A DNA stretch of 64,000 nt, taken from Nomia melanderi (Eukaryota > Arthropoda > Insecta > Hymenoptera > Halictidae). The notes below the pieces were generated by a model that was not told where the DNA came from, did not search any database, and worked only from the letters and a program-made list of their open reading frames with translations. The position numbers were made by a program, and so were the translations under genes. The DNA lies in contig NC_134999.1 in NCBI RefSeq assembly GCF_051020985.1, positions 33,637,160-33,701,159 on the forward strand, given 5' to 3'. The first letter of the stretch is position 1. Every line of letters starts with the position of its first letter. Shown one piece after another: positions 61,589 through 64,000 of this stretch.

Positions 61589-62244
61589 CCAGCCGTTACT
61601 TCGTTGGCCCCGAGCTGACTGGTTTCCTCTACAGTTTCGAGTGCAAGCAATACCACAACAAGGGTTTTTTTTCCTTCCCTACAATTGAATGAAAATGCAC
61701 CAATACTGCCTACGAATTCTCCATATGTTTCTTCTCAACAGTACCAGAATTAAAAAGTGAAGATTGTTTTGTCTGTGAAGGTTCTTAGAAATCATTTCAT
61801 GACAGTGAAGAGGATATTTCTTATGAAATTTTAGAAAATACTCATACCTGACTTTAATACAGAAGAGTTGGAGTAACTGAATTAGAATTTTCAAGATCTA
61901 AAAGAAAAGGTAAAGATTTATAAATCTAGAAACTATTGATATTGTATTCACAAAAGTTTTATCATTCCTGTATGATACTAAAAAAAAAAAAGTATGTTTC
62001 CATTATAGTGTAATCCATGAAAATGCATTTTCTTTGCTATATTCAAAGAAGTATCTTTAATGTTATATTATTTGTGAACATCTTCTCATTCAATTATCAA
62101 AAATGTTAGATATCAATGTTATATTGTATCAGAAAAAAAATTTAAATAAATATTATAATTCTGCATGATAACTTTTATTTTTCAAGGAATCACAAGGATT
62201 ATCTGATTAACAGCTTTACAATAACAGAAGTACAAAATAAAACA
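61589..62244. other. AT-rich spacer between convergent AP-3 sigma and GATAD1
   Basis: Probably 3' UTRs of both genes. A minus-strand AATAAA (TTTATT at 62,174-62,179) is a plausible GATAD1 poly(A) signal, 66 bp after its stop. Confidence 0.5.
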
Positions 62245-63108
62245 TTATTTTCTAGATATAGCAATTTCATTCCTAAGTGTAGTCCATACATATCCGGTAC
62301 CTCTTTCTGTGAGTGGTGGTGGATATGGTGTATTTTTTAGTTTATAGTAATCTGATGGTGCATGCATTACAAATTCCATGCACTCCAGTTTACGTGGGAG
62401 ATCTTCTTCTGGACCTATAATGTACGTTTCAGGACTAAACCCTTCATCCGGTGGTGGGCTAGAAACAAAATACATACATATTATCATTATTTTCTTTCTT
62501 CTTAAGAGTAATGAATTAATTGAAATAAAGATATGTATATATTATACCTTGCTGTGGTAGGCAAGAGCCAAGTAACAGCAGCACTTTTTTCACAGTACTG
62601 ATCAGTGAGCAAGCCACGAATTTGGGCATAATAAATTCCTCCATCGATATCTTGCATAGAGACTATATCACCCACTTGAAAATAAGTGCCTTTATAGAAC
62701 ACATAATTACTTGTAACCGGAGTTGCTGTGGCTGTTGGTGCTTTAACTGGCTAAAGGAAAAAAGAAATAAAATAAAGAAACAAGGTAGAATGTAGTTTTT
62801 CGATGACTAACAATTTTTTATGAACATACAGTTTTTTTGAATAAATTTCTTCGTCCTTTCCCTTTAGGTACTACTTTGTGCGGTCCAGCAGACTTTGAGT
62901 TACAGTATCTCGTGATCCTTGTACTTCTCCTGGTAGGCCTCAACGAACCTCCCTTGTCCTCATCCTCGGTTTTCGCAGTTGAATTCGCTTCGGAATTTCT
63001 CTCCTCCTCGAGACAAGCATTGCAAAGGTTACCGGCTTCAGTTGAGTGCCAAAGCGGGGTCTCTCGAGTCCCACACTTAACACATTCAGGTTTGCTGCCG
63101 AGAGGCAT
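62245..63108 (-). CDS. GATAD1: GATA zinc finger domain-containing protein 1
   Basis: Exons on the minus strand: 63,108-62,830, 62,750-62,548 and 62,458-62,245; phases join for 231 residues. It starts MPLGSKPECVKCGTRETPLW with a GATA-like finger C-x2-C-x17-C-x2-C ending CNACL. A basic region follows (RRSTRITRYC, KGKGRRNLFKK). The second exon holds the conserved GATAD1 core FYKGTYFQVGDIVS, YYAQIRGLLTDQYCEKSAAVTWLLPT. The third has YIIGPEEDLPRK and HAPSDYYKL. GATAD1 is a nuclear protein found with H3K4me3-linked histone demethylase/deacetylase complexes. The gene is in tandem behind PYM on the same strand. Confidence 0.93.
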
Positions 63109-63833
63109 TGAGTTCTAACTAATTCGATCTCATTAATTATTCATTCACCGTCAGTCAACGAACGAATGTTTCTTTCAATCTGGACCGCGATCTTTTGGTC
63201 GATTGAGTTTCACTCAATCTCATTTTGACTCGAAACTTAATTATATGAAATAAAAGTAAAAGTTAACAAGTTTCATGTACGTACGTGCATTTCATAAAGA
63301 ATAAAGGATTACTGAAACGTTTAATTAGAACGCGTTTGTGAACATTTTCCACGTTTGTTGTGTACAACAGGCGATTGTATACAAGTTAGTTACACAGTCG
63401 AACAGTGCGTTCAAAGTATAAAATCCCTAGCATTCAAACGTGAAGCAAGTCACATGAATACTGAATAGTTTTAGATATTGTGCGGTGAATTAAAATGAAT
63501 TCGTATTTCAGTATTATAATATTTATTTCTGGTGACAAGAATAATAACATGTGGTATGCGAAAACAATTTATTTTTATTAAAATCTGATTGGTCTTTCAC
63601 ACAGTGACATAATAGTGTACTAAATTTCATTAGTTTCAATTTGAATCTTCACATATAAATGTACATTTTTATATTGCTATTTATTTACTGTATAAAGTGG
63701 ATGAAAATACGACATTGCATAAAACTGTAGTCGAATTGTTTTAAAATTTAAAAAACACACATTTGTTTAGGTACAGCTACAGAGTGATGATTCATGATAG
63801 TGTGTAAATAGATTTTTTATCAACCTTTTCTTT
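63109..63833. promoter_or_regulatory. GATAD1 upstream region and PYM 3' UTR
   Basis: AT-rich spacer. A short perfect inverted repeat (GATTGAGT, 3-base loop, ACTCAATC) lies at 63,201-63,219, about 95 bp before the GATAD1 start and possibly in its 5' UTR. No other gene is seen. Confidence 0.4.
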
Positions 63834-64000
63834 TTATTGACTTGTTTCTAATCGTTTAATCTCTTTTGAAATCTCAGCCTTCCTCGCTAACTTATCAAGT
63901 ATTTCCTTCTCTGGATTTTTCAATAATCCACCCTTGATCTTTTTTTCTAAAGTCTCAATTTCTCGAATTTTCTTTTTTAAATTTTTTAATCTTTTTAGTG
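63834..64000 (-). CDS. PYM1: Partner of Y14 and Mago (PYM), C-terminal exon (partial at right edge)
   Basis: The minus strand reads an open frame from the window edge to a TAA at 63,834-63,836. The last 54 residues are LKRLKNLKKKIREIE, then LEKKIKGG, NPEKEILDKLARKAEI and a short end RLETSQ. This matches the conserved C-terminal coiled segment of PYM/WIBG, which links the exon junction complex to ribosomes and helps disassemble it. The Y14-Mago binding N-terminus lies outside the window, so the call rests on this one segment. Confidence 0.78.
   Translation of the reverse strand, partial: LKRLKNLKKKIREIETLEKKIKGGLLKNPEKEILDKLARKAEISKEIKRLETSQ

Noticed and set aside
1..64000. CRISPR arrays, operons, tRNA and rRNA genes
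   Set aside because: No repeat-spacer pattern, no cloverleaf or rRNA sequence was recognised; the window is eukaryotic with introns.

Overview
The window is insect nuclear DNA, most likely from a hymenopteran (bee, wasp or ant). Reasons: compact intron-bearing genes with GT-AG introns often below 130 bp, arthropod-type orthologues throughout, a CpG-rich half next to a very AT-rich half, and a Psc/Su(z)2-type Polycomb pair. The order is an inference from gene content and base composition; no species is claimed. I found no rRNA, tRNA, CRISPR array or intact autonomous transposon.

Layout. (1) 1-2000: 3' end of the U5 snRNP GTPase gene (Snu114/EFTUD2, + strand). (2) 2000-37,700: a CpG-rich, gene-poor domain holding two tandem + strand genes of the Psc/Su(z)2 (PCGF RING) family. 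Gene A is coded at 10,067-13,606 and gene B at 30,695-35,745. Each has a probable noncoding first exon kilometres of sequence upstream in proportion: donors at about 7165 and 25,174, and a splice acceptor just before each start codon. The domain is full of GAGAG tracts and has a few GCCATTTT words. CTCF-like motifs lie at both ends (2808-2822 and 37,315-37,329) and in the first intron of gene B. (3) 38,800-64,000: a denser AT-rich cluster of conserved genes: cyclin L (+), LRRC51 (-), borealin (+), HPS3 (+), PEX5 (-), GPATCH4 (+), a beta-1,3-galactosyltransferase (-), AP-3 sigma (+), GATAD1 (-) and the 3' end of PYM (-).

The gene products fall into a few themes. RNA processing is represented by Snu114, cyclin L, GPATCH4 and PYM. 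Chromatin and mitosis are represented by the two Psc-like proteins, GATAD1 and borealin. Organelle traffic is represented by HPS3 (BLOC-2), AP-3 sigma and PEX5. HPS3 and AP-3 sigma act in the same lysosome-related organelle pathway. Several neighbours are divergent pairs sharing a short promoter region (LRRC51/borealin, PEX5/GPATCH4, galactosyltransferase/AP-3 sigma), and several are convergent (cyclin L/LRRC51, HPS3/PEX5, GPATCH4/galactosyltransferase, AP-3 sigma/GATAD1).

The most interesting region is the Polycomb-gene domain. It contains a tandem paralogue pair with two shared intron positions and a shared C-terminal motif outside the RING and RAWUL domains. It also contains candidate Polycomb-response-like sequence and candidate insulator motifs at its borders. 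Exon coordinates below come from reading splice sites and checking that reading phases join; I could run no alignment or transcript check.
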